DNA of 64,000 bases from Ichthyophis bannanicus (Eukaryota > Chordata > Amphibia > Gymnophiona > Ichthyophiidae). Position numbers and translations under genes: made by a program. Position 1 is the stretch's first letter. The number at the start of each line of letters is the position of its first letter. The notes under the pieces are model-generated. The model made no database searches and had not been told where the DNA came from. It worked only from the letters and a program-made list of their open reading frames with translations. Shown here piece after piece: positions 1-10,162 of this stretch. The DNA lies in assembly GCA_033557465.1 (NCBI GenBank), contig CM066035.1:907835309-907899308 (forward strand), given 5' to 3'.

Positions 1-127
1 GTGATGAAGTATCTTCAGAGTCTGTGGAAAGAAAATAATTGTGTCCGATTATTTCGTTTTTAATGGGCAAAAAGGGCAGCGCTGTCTCCTTTAAGGGAAA
101 TCTTGGAAAAATGCCTTTAATGCTGCA

Positions 128-515
128 TAGATACGGGTTATTTTTAAAGTAAGGTCCGATTGACTGTAGCTTTGTAAAATTTTTTCCCCCTGTAGAAACA
201 AGCATGCGTGCCGGTGTATGGCGCCAATGCGATGAGTGACAGCAAAGTGTGTAAATGGGTGAGATTGTTCAAGGACGGGCGGGACAATGTCCATGATGAA
301 CCGCGATAGGGTCGACCTTCAGTAATCAAAGAAGATTTGGTGCGCACAGTTGACGCAGAAATTTATGAAGAACGGTGATGCACAATTTCCACTTTGTCAC
401 TGAAATTTCCACAAGTTTCAAGGTCAGTGCTATACAAAATCGTTTCTGAAAAATTGCAGTTCAGAAAACTGTGCTCACGATGGGTTCCCAGGCTGCTTTC
501 CAAGGAACACAGTTG
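128..515 (+). pseudogene. Mariner transposon copy 1, 5' half
   Basis: This is a decayed mariner-family (Tc1/mariner) DNA transposon fragment. A terminal sequence beginning TACGGGTTATTTTTAAAGT at 132 matches, in inverse, the terminus ending at 1640. Translation downstream gives helix-turn-helix transposase residues such as YGANAMSDSK, KWVRLFKDGR and LCSRWVPRLLSKEH, typical of mariner transposases. The DNA-binding N-terminus (about 35 codons) is missing and in-frame stops interrupt the GRPS segment. The catalytic DD(D/E) part is absent. At about 515 the copy meets a second mariner copy in opposite orientation. It is non-functional. Confidence 0.75.
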
Positions 516-1640
516 CTATAATCTTGCATGTTGAGATTGTCTGTTTGGCTTTCACTTTGACTGGAGATGACGTGTGTCTACATTCCATCGACTGCCGCTT
601 TGATTCTGGAGTCATGTGAGAAACCCATGTCCCCTGTGACAGTGTGGTCCAAAAGTTCATCTCCTTCCTCATTGTATTGGATCAAAAATGTCAAAGCACT
701 AGCCATTCTTCTTTTTTGGTGTTCCTTGGAAAGCAACCTGGGAAACCATCGTGAGCACAGTTTGTCCCGCCCATCCTTGAACAATCTCACCCATTTACGC
801 ACTTTGCTGTCACTTATCGCATTGGGGCCATACACCTCACATGTCTGGTGATGAATGTCTGCTGATGACACAGTCCTTGCTGTCAAAAACCGAATCACAG
901 ACCATATTTCACAGTCGGAGAACATAAGAACATAAGAACATAAGATATGCCATACTGGGTCAGACCAAGGTCCATCAAGCCCAGTATCCTGTTTCCAACA
1001 GTGGCCAATCTAGGTCATACGTACCTAGCAGTTTCCCCAAAAGACACAGGTTCTGCAATGCTTGTACTAGGTCAAGCATTGATATCCTGGGTCCCTTCTT
1101 AATAATGGTTTATGGACCTTTCCTCCAGGAACTTGTCCAAACCTTTTTTAAACCCAGGTACACTAACAGCCTTTACTACATCCTCTGGTAACAAATTCCA
1201 GAGTTTGATTACACGTTGAGTGAAAAATATTTTCTTTTATTAGTCTTAAATAGTTTACCCTGTAGCTTCATTGCATGTCCCCTAGTCTTTCTATATTCTG
1301 ATAACGTAAACAGTCGATCTACGTTTACCCGTTCCACTCCGTTCATTAATTTATAGACTTCTATCATATCTCCCCTCAGCCGTCTCTTTTCCAGGTTAAA
1401 GAGCCCTAACCTTTTTAGCCTTTCTTCATAGGAGTATCCTATGAAGGAGGGCCGCTCAATTGTCTTAAACATTTTAACGTCTCAGTATAAACCATACAAA
1501 GTGATGCTACGACGGCAAATGACATCTGCTTTTCAACAAGGCATGCTGGGAACTTGCAGGCATGCATGCTTGTTTCTACAAGGGGAAAAAATTTATAAAG
1601 CTACAGCCAATCGGACCTTACTTTAAAAATAACCCTCGTA
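516..1640 (-). pseudogene. Mariner transposon copy 2, split by a CR1
   Basis: On the minus strand this reads from a terminal inverted repeat ending at 1640 through a leader to the transposase start MFKTIERPS near 1472. It resumes at about 925 with DCEIWSVIRFLTARTVSSAD and continues through WVRLFKDGRD, KRMASALTFL, the first catalytic region HTVTGD and SHMTPESKRQSMEWRHTSS-like sequence (frameshifted). The gap is filled by a CR1 3' fragment (926-1440). The flanking GGAG on both sides fits a short target duplication, and removing the insert restores the mariner reading frame. A deletion removes about 60 codons after KDGRD. The catalytic C-terminus is absent because the copy abuts copy 1. Confidence 0.75.
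926..1440 (-). mobile_element. CR1-A LINE 3' fragment inserted in mariner
   Basis: This is the 3' end of a chicken-repeat-1-type LINE. The minus strand encodes the C-terminal ORF2 tail ([50 protein letters not shown]), followed by a 3' UTR ending in CTTATGTT-type octamer repeats at 926-950. Octamer 3' ends without poly(A) are typical of CR1. The copy is 5'-truncated and inserted in the mariner transposase start region. The last coding part, KRKYF, is frameshifted. Confidence 0.9.
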
Positions 1641-1644
1641 ATAA

Positions 1645-2160
1645 GCCCCCCAGTAAACTGAAAGTGTTCCTTAGGCAATTGATGTCTTCACGGGGCCCAG
1701 CAGGAGACTGAAGCTCTTCACCCTCCACCCTGTTCTGTGGTCTCCGTGCACACTTCCTGCTGTGGCTGAAGCAACCAGGTTATGGGTGATTGTGCTTGGT
1801 GGCAACCTGTAGTGCTGGGTGGACGCTCTGGTTGTGGATGTTTCACTGGCTTTGCCCCCAGGGTGGGGGGGTGGGGGGTGGGGGGTGGGGAAAGGTGTAT
1901 CTGCGGTGCTGGTGCTGTTGATATGCATAAGCCAGTTGAGTTCTTGGAGGTTCCATTCTCTTTCCCTTGGCAAAATCCCTTGTTTCCTCTAAACTGCTTT
2001 CTGGGTGTCTGCAGCCTAAGTGACGCCGAGTCTTTGCAGCAGGGCTCATCGATCTACTCAGCAGGATCCTGCCCCCTGGCACAGGGGGAGTGGCCAGTAG
2101 CCGAGGAGCAGGGGAAGAGGCTGGATGCTATGTAGAAGATTTTTTGGCATTTATTTATTA
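1645..2160. other. Unassigned sequence with a G-rich patch
   Basis: I see no recognisable gene or transposon here. Positions 1857-1890 are a G-rich low-complexity patch (runs of GGGGTGGGG). Open frames across it are short and compositionally biased. Confidence 0.5.
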
Positions 2161-2167
2161 GAACTCA

Positions 2168-2341
2168 CAAAGGGGATGGAAGGAGACCCCTATGAGGAAA
2201 AGCTTAAAAGGTTAGGGCTCTTCAACATGGAAAGGAGATGGCTGAGGGGAGATAGGATAGAGGTCTATAAAATAATGAATGGAACGGAGCAGATAAACAT
2301 AGATCAGATGTTTACTCCTTCAAAATTAGAAAGACTAGGGG
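2168..2341 (+). mobile_element. CR1-A LINE fragment, left part
   Basis: The plus strand encodes KGMEGDPYEEKLKRLGLFN and RGDRIEVYKIMNGTEQINID, the C-terminal part of CR1 ORF2. The coding similarity stops at ACTAGGGG (2334-2341) and resumes at 5157, because a hAT element was inserted between the two target duplications. Confidence 0.9.
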
Positions 2342-3339
2342 CAGGGGCGGCCCAAGGGGGGTGCGGGGCCATGTGCGGAGACTCGGTGCGGGGCCTCATT
2401 TGCATAAGTGTCCTTATTTGCATAAATATTTGCATAATGTTACCATACACTAACTTTTAGTAAACATGTCTCTTAATGAGTGTATGGATAAAGAAAGACT
2501 AAAAGATTTCTACATTACTATAATCCAGTGCCAACTGCCAGGCACATTAGGAACTACTACAAACGCTGCCCATTTAGAACCCATAGCAAACCCGCCGTAT
2601 CCTGACCGCATTACCAGGACTCACAAAACACCATACCCTACCTATCAAAAGGCAACACTGCAAATATTAAACCAATACATTTCAGAGAATACTGGGGAAA
2701 GAGAACAAGTGGCAATGTCAAATAGGAATTACATAAACAGAATACCTCAGCTCAGTTACACATGCAGAACATAGACCATCACCAAACAAGGAATCACAAT
2801 TTAGAAACAGGAAGGCAATAATTAAACTGGGAACCCCAAAAGTCAAACTTGGAATGTACAACAACACTGTAGAAATAAAACTATAAATTAATTTCCTCTT
2901 GTACCCAACAAAGCGCAGACGTTAATGATGCACATTTCCCAGAGCTGACATATTCCAGTTAATAAATTCAAAATAAAGAGATATCTTTCTACCTTTTGTG
3001 CATTTTTTTTCAGTTGCAATTACTCCAGCCACATTCTTCTGGTTTCTTCATGTTTTCTGCTAACTCTCCATCGTCTGCTGTCCATTTGTCCTTTCTTCTC
3101 TCTTCTAGTTTTTTTTCAATTCTCTCTTTCTACATCTGCTTTAACATACTAATCTTTCTCCTTTTGCTCTTTCCTCATTCCTATTTCATCCACTCAAATT
3201 TTACCCCTCCATCCTCAATCCCCACTTACTCTCCCAATACCAGGCCAGTTGTAGATTTTTCATCTTTCCCACACAAAATATTTTTCCTCTCTCCATTTTA
3301 CTCTCCCAGCCCCATCCCATTCTAATCCTTCCCCAACAT

Positions 3340-4860
3340 CAGCTCCCTTCTAGTTCCAGCCTCACCAAGCATCCATTCCCTTCTAGTCCCTGCATCAGCC
3401 CATTTCCAGTCCTAGCCCCCCATCAGCCCATTTCCAGTCCTAGCTCCCCCATCCATTTCCAGTCCGAGTCCCTTCATCAGCTCATTTCCAATCCTAGCCC
3501 CCCATCAGCCCATTTCTAGTCATTTCCTAGCCCCATTATCAGCCCATGTCAAATCCTAGCTCCCCTCCACTCAGCCCAATTCCAGTCCAAGCCCCCCCAT
3601 GAGCCTACTTCCAGTTCTAGCCCCTCCATGAGTCCATTTCAATCCAAGCCCCCACCACAGCCCATTTCCAATCTTAGCTCCCCCCCAACAGCCCATTTCC
3701 AGTCTTATCCTAGCTGCTCCATCAGCCCATTTCCAGTCCTAGCTCCCTTCACTCACAGCCCATTTCCATTCCAAGCCCCCTCCCCATCAGCTATTTGCAG
3801 TTCAAGCCCCCCTTCCACTCAGCCCATTTCCATTCCAAGTCCCAGTCCCCATCAGCTATTTGCCGTTCAAGCCTCCCCTTCCACTCAGCCCATTTCCAGT
3901 CCTAGCAACCCCCCAACCCATTACCAGTCCTAGCCCCCCATCAACCCACTTCCAGTCCTAACCCCCATCAGCCCACTTCCAGTCCTAACCCCATCAGCCC
4001 ATTTCCAGTCAGCCCCCCCATAGCCCACTGCCAGTCCTAACCCCCCCATCAGCCCACAGCCCATTACCAGTCCTAACCCCATCAGCCCGCCTCAAGTCCT
4101 AGCCCCCCATAGCCCATTTCCTGTCCTAGCCCCCCCCATAGCCCATTATCAGTCCTAACCCCCCATAGCCCATTACCAATCCTAACCCCCTCATAGCCCA
4201 TTACCAGTCCTAAACCCCCATCACCCCATTTCCAGACAGCCCCCATCAGCCCACAGCCCAAAACCAGTCGTAACCCCCTATAGCCCATTACCACTCCTAA
4301 CCCCCCAACAGCCCACAGCTCATTACCAGTCCTAACCCCATCAGCCCACCTCAAGTACTAACCCCTCCCCATCAGCCCATTTCCTGTCCTAGCCCCCCCA
4401 TAGCCCATTATCAGTCCTAACCACCCATAGCCCATTACCAATCCTAACCCCCCCATAGCCCATTACCAGTCCTAACCCCCATCAGCCCACAGCCCATTAC
4501 CAGTCCTGACCCCCCCAACAGCCCACCTCAAGTCCTAACCCTTCCCCGTCAGCCCATTTCCTGTCCTAGCCCCCCCATAGCCCATTTCCTGTCCTAGCCC
4601 CCCCCTAGCCTCCCCCAGCCCATTACCAGTCCTAACCCCGATCACCCCATTTCCAGACAGCCCCCATCAGCCCACAGCCCATTACCAGTCATAACCCCCC
4701 ATAGCCCATTACCAGTCCTAACCCCCCCAACAGCCCACCTCAAGTCCTAACCCCTCCCCATCAGCCCATTTCCTGTCCTAACCCCCATCAACCCACAGCC
4801 CACCTCAAGTCACGTCCTAACCCCCTCCATAGCCCAGGCCATTACCAGTCCTAACTCCCC
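3340..4860 (+). repeat. Minisatellite array in hAT copy 1
   Basis: This is a tandem array of roughly 25-30-bp units of the form CCCATTTCCAGTCCTAG plus a CCCCCATCAG spacer. Units at the left end read CATTTCCAGTCCTAGCC, and those at the right end mostly read CATTACCAGTCCTAACC, so the array has an internal gradient. The apparent proline/serine-rich open frames across it follow from the repeat and are not genes. Confidence 0.9.
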
Positions 4861-4884
4861 CACATCGGCTCAAGGAAATTTAAA

Positions 4885-5055
4885 AAAAAAAAAAAGCTGG
4901 CTGCTGCCGCTGCCGCCGCAGCAGCAGCAGAATGGAGTGTCCCGCAGGGCCCCCTCTGCCCGCTGAGCCCCTCTGCAAGGGCTTTCAGATTCGCGAAGGG
5001 AGAGTGTCTCCCTCGCGTCTCTGTTAAGCCCGCAGCAGCCAGCTCTTTTTTTTTA
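4885..5055. repeat. GC-rich hairpin near right end of hAT copy 1
   Basis: AGCTGGCTGCTG near 4895 pairs with CAGCAGCCAGCT near 5033, and CGCGAAGGGAGA pairs with TCTCCCTCGCG in the centre. The equivalent hairpin in copy 2 is longer and better preserved. Confidence 0.65.
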
Positions 5056-5156
5056 AATTGAATTTTTAAAAAAGCAGAATGTTCTTTGTGCGGGGCCCCC
5101 TGAAACGCGGGGCCCTGTGCAAAAAACATTCTTGCTCAATGGACGGGCCGGCCCTG

Positions 5157-5486
5157 ACTAGGGGACACACAATGAAGCTACAATGTAGCGCATTTAAGAC
5201 TAATCAGAAAAAATATTTTTTCATTCAACGTATAATCATGCTCTGGAATTCGTTACCAGAGGATGTAGTAAAAGCTGTTCATGTAAGTAGATTTAAAAAG
5301 GGTTTGGGCGGGTTCCTGGAGGAAAAGTACATAACCATTATTAAAGTGGACTGGGGAAATCCACTGCTTACTCCTGGGATAAGCCATATGGAATCTGTAG
5401 ACCTTTTGGGAATCTGACAGGTACTTCTGATCTGGATTGGCCACTGTTGATGGACCTTTGGTCTGACCCAGAATGGAAAATCTTAC
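5157..5486 (+). mobile_element. CR1-A LINE fragment, right part
   Basis: This continues the CR1 at 2168-2341. It encodes [39 protein letters not shown] and GLGGFLEEKY, the C-terminus of CR1 ORF2, then the conserved 3' UTR ending GGTCTGACCCAGAATGG. The octamer tail is lost where a hAT-type MITE fragment abuts. Confidence 0.88.
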
Positions 5487-5652
5487 CCTGTTCTGGAGGC
5501 ACACCTAACCAGTCTGGCTTTCAGGTTATCTATAAATATGAATAGCATGAGCCAGGTTTGCCTGCTGTAGCATGATATGCAGATCTATCTCATGTATATT
5601 CATCTGCCTCGTTAGGTGTGTCTCCAGGGCTGAGTTGGGGAACACTGCTCTA
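5487..5652. mobile_element. hAT (Charlie-like) MITE fragment
   Basis: The imperfect palindrome includes TCTGGAGGCACACCTAACCA and its inverse TTAGGTGTGTCTCCAG, with ATGAATA-type centres, and ends GTTGGGGAACACTG. This is the CAGTGTTCCCCAAC-type terminus of an old tetrapod hAT MITE family. The left terminus is degraded against the CR1 end. Confidence 0.6.
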
Positions 5653-6735
5653 TGACATCATCATTTGCAATGGACTCTGGGAGTTTGAGGTGCTTGGTGG
5701 TTGAGAGTTCTTCTGCTTCCACTTCATTGCTGTCTTGAACTGGGATGAGATCCTGAAATGAATGTACCTAAGACAGGAGGGTCATGATTTATGCTTTGCA
5801 GCATAAGCACCAGCTCTGTCAATGCTGTGGGTGTTCAAGTAGCCCCAATATTGTGATCTCACCAGTCCAGGTCTTCTCATTTGCTAGGCTCGAATTGCCA
5901 ATCTATTTCAGACTAGGTCATGCCTATTTTACATCATCAGATCAGCAATACTGAGGTTGGGCGGGGACCTTCTTGTTTTATCGGGCAAATGCTGCAGCCT
6001 GCATTTTCATCGCTGCTTGTTTCTGTTCCCTCTGACATCACCACGGTCGCAGTAGCTGTGATCTGATCGTCAGATCATAATCTTCGTGGGCTGGCTCCGT
6101 TTTGTGTGTCAGCGCTGCGCATCCACAGCCATCCACCATTAAAACACTTTCAAAATTTGAGGCTGCTGGCTCACACATCTTCAAAGGAGTGGCTGCGAAT
6201 TTTGAAAGTGTTTTTGACAGCAGAAGTGCATTGCTCCTCTCCCAAACTCTGACTCTCAAAGAAAAAAGGCAAAAATGAAGAGAGACAAAACACTTTGCCA
6301 GCAGCTGAGAGTGAGTCAGTGTCAGTCGAGAATTCAAAACAAAAAAGAGACTGGTAGAATAAACAGTGAAAATCTAATTTATAACTGATGCGCAGCCTTT
6401 TGGATCATATATTTATTTTTTAGTTTTTGACTATGTTTTGTTGCTTTTAGTGGTATGCTAGCATGCCTTAGTTTGCACGTTTTGCCTGCTGGAATAGGAT
6501 AAAAACTATACTTTGGGAGGCAAAACTCCTTCTGAATTTTCCCAGTAGGAGGTGTACTGGTATTCTAGATCCCAGTGATTTTTGAAATACTGCCTCTTTA
6601 TACTTAGGGTGGTTGGTTGAGTCCTGTAAGATTTTTATGGTATGGTAGGTTTGTTCTATAGTTCTGGAGTGTGTTTTTTTCAGGGATTTCTATTATTTCA
6701 TAATTTGGCAGACAGTAGAGGAAGTTTTTGTCGCT
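5653..6735. other. Unassigned sequence with a small hairpin
   Basis: I see no gene. A short hairpin with about 22-bp arms (AAAACACTTTCAAAATTTGA and its inverse) spans 6141-6215. The right part (from about 6420) may be 5' sequence of the PLE that becomes recognisable near 6750, but its translation is not conserved enough to call. Confidence 0.4.
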
Positions 6736-6744
6736 ACTAAGATG

Positions 6745-6834
6745 AAAATCATATTGGAGGACATCATGTCAAACATCTTATGTAGTATATGCCATTTGCT
6801 GCTCCTGTGGTAAAATCTATATAGGACAAACTAA
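6745..6834 (+). pseudogene. Penelope-like element GIY-YIG domain, segment 1
   Basis: Translation gives SYVVYAICCSCGKIYIGQT. This is the cysteine-containing linker and start of the GIY-YIG endonuclease domain found at the C-terminus of Penelope-like retroelement proteins; the motif here is YIGQT. The frame is interrupted after this residue by a Harbinger-type insertion (6835-10162) and resumes at 10163 with KCPMVNQLREHRS. Upstream reverse transcriptase sequence is not recognisable. Confidence 0.7.
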
Positions 6835-7032
6835 GGGGTATGTTTACTAAACTGCGTTAGTGCAATTCGCGTTAGGAGCCGCGGTAGTGACAGAAACCCC
6901 AAATAAGGACATGGGCGGTACATCGTCACCACTAACGCGCGTTCACAAAATTAACGAGCGTTACCGGGCGCGGTGGCGCATTACTGCACGTTAATCGTAA
7001 GAAGACGTACAGACACAAAGCACTGAAACAGA

Positions 7033-7100
7033 GCTGTAGCACAATGGTTACGGTACTGACCGCTGTGACAGGCAGCATGGGTTCGAGTCCCCAGTGTGCC
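7033..7100 (+). other. tRNA-like sequence (Pol III boxes)
   Basis: TAGCACAATGGTTA resembles a Pol III A box and GGGTTCGAGTCCCC is a near-perfect B box, about 45 bases apart. The 5' and 3' ends do not pair into a clear acceptor stem, so this looks like a tRNA pseudogene or tRNA-derived SINE head rather than a functional tRNA. It lies within the Harbinger-type element. Confidence 0.5.
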
Positions 7101-7104
7101 TAAC

Positions 7105-8950
7105 GCAGAAGGTTGTCCCAGGCATCACCCTGTACATTACAGAGGGAATGAGGAGGCTTGTTTTTCGTTACGTTGAGTATTGGTGTCAGAAACACACCCT
7201 CGGAGTGTGCCTAGCCACGTACGTGCGAGGCTACGTGCGTAGCCCCGTGCGTAGCTGTACGTGTGTTCTTACGTGCGTGGGCACGTGTGTTCTTACGTGC
7301 GTGGGTACGTGTGTTTTTTTACCAGTGTGGGCATCTCATATTACAGACTCTGTAGGGTGTCTTGCACCTATGCATTATGCCAACAGATGTATGTGTGATG
7401 GCCTATGGTTTAACAGAGCCTGTGAGCAGGTGCCAGTCACACCCATGATGCACTGCACATGCAAATCAGCTGTCCACAGATACACACCATGGGGAATGCA
7501 CCCCCACAGCACCTCGGCCTGGTAGGGGGAACTGACCACGTGCACCCCCACAGCACCTCGGCCTGATAGGGGGTACTGACCGTGTGTTGTACTTGCACAG
7601 AGTAGCTACACACCGTCACATTGTGCGGGTACTGTGCTCACCCTGAGGGTGCAGTGAGGCGCCCAGCACTAGGTCCACAGCACCGTCCATGGCTGAAAGA
7701 GGCCATGGTGCAGGTCCAAAGCAGTGTTACTGTGTGAGATAGGTAGTTTCTGCAGGAACACCTTGGACATCTCTGTCTGTTTCAGTCAGGCATAGCCCCC
7801 CCCCCCCCCCACACTCCCCCAGGGTTGAGGGTGGCAAACAGGTGCCCCTATCAAAAGATCCACATTCTACCTCCCTTCAAAGGTGGCAGTAGAGGGGAAC
7901 ATTAACCCTAGTCCTGCTGAGGAACAGACACCCCACAGGGCAGTCAATGCAGCTCTGTACACAGCCATAATACAATAGCAAACAGACATTAGGCCTGGCT
8001 ATGGTATGCTGCACCCCACCACTATCTGATATTCCCCTGGTGCAAGCCATCAGCCACTGCACCCTGCAAGCCACTCCATCACAACACCTACCAGCTGCAA
8101 ACAGTCTGCTAGTGCCCAGTGGAGATGCCTGCACCCAGAACTGGGATGTCAGCATACACAGCAAGCAGATACATCAGTGACTGGGCCCCAAAAGGAAACC
8201 CATATGTATCACATGAGAGAAATACTGGATCGGACCATGGGAGTGCCTAGCCATGCTGTGGTCACTGCACAGTCAGGGTGAGAGTGATCTCTCAGCAGGA
8301 TATACTGAGGTCACCCTGTCTGTGTAGGTGGTGGCCGGGCACTACAATGTGCCTGTCACTGCCCTATGCCCTGTGCAGATGCACCCTGGCCAGGCCACCC
8401 TGTCCGACCTATACCCATGGTACCTTGCTCCTCATTATGCACATTGGCAGCCCAATACTGGCAACATTGCTGACAGTGTGGACTGTGGAAGGTGATTGCA
8501 GCCACCACACACTGGATAGACAGACAGCCACCCCCACACCTATGCCAGCATTCTGCTACTATAGAGGTGGTCAGCAGCCATACCCACCACACCAGTCATG
8601 GGCATAGTACAGGCATGGATATGGTACACAAGGCTGTTGGGGGGTCACTCCCCAGGGTGGTGAATACTGTCAGAGACCAGACCTGCAGCACACACCGCAG
8701 ACATCAGAATGATTGTTATGGTGGAGCTCAATGAGCAAACTGTGCTTAACGTAGGAATTGATATCTGCCAGGTATCATAGGTAACGTTTGATAGCTCTGT
8801 ACCATATACCCAGGTGTAGGGTGGCATTGCTAAGGTTTGCAATTGCTAGTATTGGGGGATACAGGCAGGGCCCAATGTCTTGCCTCTCCAGGAGGCATTG
8901 GCCAATGGGGCCTGTGGGTGGGTGGGTGGCCCTGTTGGCTGCTGCTTTAC
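7105..8950. other. Interior of Harbinger-type element, no gene recognised
   Basis: I recognise no coding domain here. Local tandem repeats are visible: a 24-bp unit of the type TTACGTGCGTGGGCACGTGTG at 7235-7312, and a 50-bp unit containing CCCCCACAGCACCTCGGCCT repeated at 7501-7550 and 7545-7590. A poly-C tract lies at 7797-7811. Open frames are short and carry no family motifs. Confidence 0.5.
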
Positions 8951-8952
8951 GG

Positions 8953-9146
8953 CAGAGTTTTCCCAACTCCAGTCCTGGTGTTCCAGACACTGTTCGGGTT
9001 TTCATGCTGTCTCTCGTGAATATGCATGAGCTGCATCTGCATACCATGGGGGTGGTGCATAGCTATGCAGCACAGGCATCTTTATTGGAGGCAGCATGAA
9101 GCCGGAATGGTGTGGGGCCCTCCAGGACTGCATTTGCGGGACTCTG
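8953..9146. mobile_element. hAT MITE inside the Harbinger element
   Basis: This starts CAGAGTTTTCCCAACTCCAG and ends with the inverse of CAGAGTCCCGCAAATGCAG. The flanks CTTTACGG (8945-8952) and CTTTAGGT (9147-9154) are a 6-of-8 degenerate target duplication. It belongs to the same palindromic family as 5487-5652 and 33855-33960. Confidence 0.6.
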
Positions 9147-9154
9147 CTTTAGGT

Positions 9155-10140
9155 AATGTGCCTGTTTCTGGTGTCTGTGTTTGGTGTGGTAAAATATAGG
9201 CCATGCGTATGTTCTCTGCAATAAAGGAGTATCTTTACTATCACTGTTTAGTGGTGGGTAAAACTATGGGGACTGGGTTGGCAGGAGCCCCAGCTGGGAT
9301 TTGAACCTGTGACCCTCTGGTTGTACAGGCACTGGCTGTGTCTGTTGCCCCACACTGTAGCCACAGAGACAGTGCAGTCCCTGGTGTTAGTTAAACCGGC
9401 CTGACGGGTCAGACACCCTGCTCTGCCACAGGTTTACTGTGGCCTCATTTACCTTGTCTGCAGACAAAGGTGCACCTAAACCTCAGAAAAGACCTCATAA
9501 AAGGGGCACACACCCATAGCCAAGCTGGGCAGCAATGATATCATTGGGCAACATTACACAGCACTCCCAGGACAGCTCCATTACAATGAGATGATCTTTG
9601 AACGGGTCTGCGGGGCGTAGACCCTTCCACACATCATTTCTTTTTTATTTGGTGCTTTCCAAGGAGAGTTGTTCCTTGTTGCCCATTGCTATCACTGTTG
9701 CCCAGCTGAATTATGCTTTTTAAACTGTTTCTTGTGGTCATTTTTAACGTTGTATGTGATATTTTGTTCTGTGCACATGTATCACACTGCTCACGTTTTG
9801 TGGGTTTCCCCGGTTTTTCTGTACATTGCTGACGGAAATGGTTTCTCTTCCCTTTAAATGCCTTTAACGACAGGTTTTCATTCGCGTTGGAATTGAGCTC
9901 AGGAATTCAGCGCGTTAGTGTGAGGGGAGCCTCTCCCCGCCCACTCTCCGCCCATTGACCCCTTCTCTCCGCCCACTCTCCACCTTCTGCGCTGTTTTAA
10001 CGCACCGCGGGACTTTACGATCGTTATCTATGCTTAAAGCGCGTAGTATCACGTTAACGGTCATTAGCGCGTCGGTACGCGCGTTATACGGCACTTACGG
10101 TCGTTAACGTCGTATAACGCGCGTTAGTCACGTTTACCGC
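9155..10140. other. Right interior and CpG-rich terminus of Harbinger element
   Basis: A degenerate minus-strand B box (GGTTCAAATCCC, 9298-9309) suggests a SINE remnant. Positions 9895-10140 are CpG-rich with repeated CGTTA, TAACG and GCGCGTT words matching the left subterminal region. I see no transposase. Confidence 0.5.
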
Positions 10141-10162
10141 ACTTTAGTAAACATACCCCTAA

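Larger units (their letters stand above)
2342..5156 (+). mobile_element. Non-autonomous hAT element with internal minisatellite, copy 1
   Basis: The element begins CAGGGGCGGCCC and ends GGGCCGGCCCTG, imperfect terminal inverted repeats of the hAT type. It is flanked by a perfect 8-bp duplication, ACTAGGGG (2334-2341 and 5157-5164), the hAT hallmark. It splits a CR1 copy. Inside, in order, are an AT-rich left region (2400-3000), a pyrimidine-rich region (3000-3330), a long tandem array (3340-4860), a GC-rich hairpin (4890-5055) and the right terminus. No transposase is visible, so mobilisation must have been in trans. A right-terminal remnant of a Harbinger-like MITE (TTTAGTAAACATG near 2455) is shared by the family. 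Copies lie at 25455-28820, 39804-41263 and 50731-52948. Confidence 0.85.
6835..10159 (+). mobile_element. Harbinger-type non-autonomous DNA transposon (3.3 kb)
   Basis: The element starts GGGGTATGTTTACTAAA and ends with the inverse TTTAGTAAACATACCCC. TAA at 6832-6834 is duplicated at 10160-10162, and excision in silico joins a PLE reading frame seamlessly. A TAA (TWA) duplication with GGGG-type termini fits the PIF/Harbinger superfamily. Both subterminal regions (6850-7010 and 9895-10140) are packed with GCGTTA/TAACGC motifs. No Harbinger transposase or Myb-like ORF is recognisable in the interior, so I call it non-autonomous. A related element begins at 63826. Confidence 0.75.

Noticed and set aside
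1782..2135. 117-codon plus-strand frame as a host exon
   Set aside because: It crosses a G-rich low-complexity patch, overlaps an opposing frame and has no recognisable domain.
3628..4354. Proline/serine-rich and glycine-rich open frames on both strands
   Set aside because: They arise from translating the minisatellite unit in different frames and track its period, with no start context or domain.
3340..4860. CRISPR-like array
   Set aside because: Units are adjacent, diverged and lack unique spacers of constant length; this is a minisatellite in a eukaryotic transposon.
7033..7100. Functional tRNA gene
   Set aside because: A and B boxes are good but the 5' and 3' ends do not pair as an acceptor stem and no anticodon arm is convincing.
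8278..9099. Overlapping small frames on both strands as genes of the Harbinger-type element
   Set aside because: None contains DDE or Myb/SANT-like residues that I can recognise.
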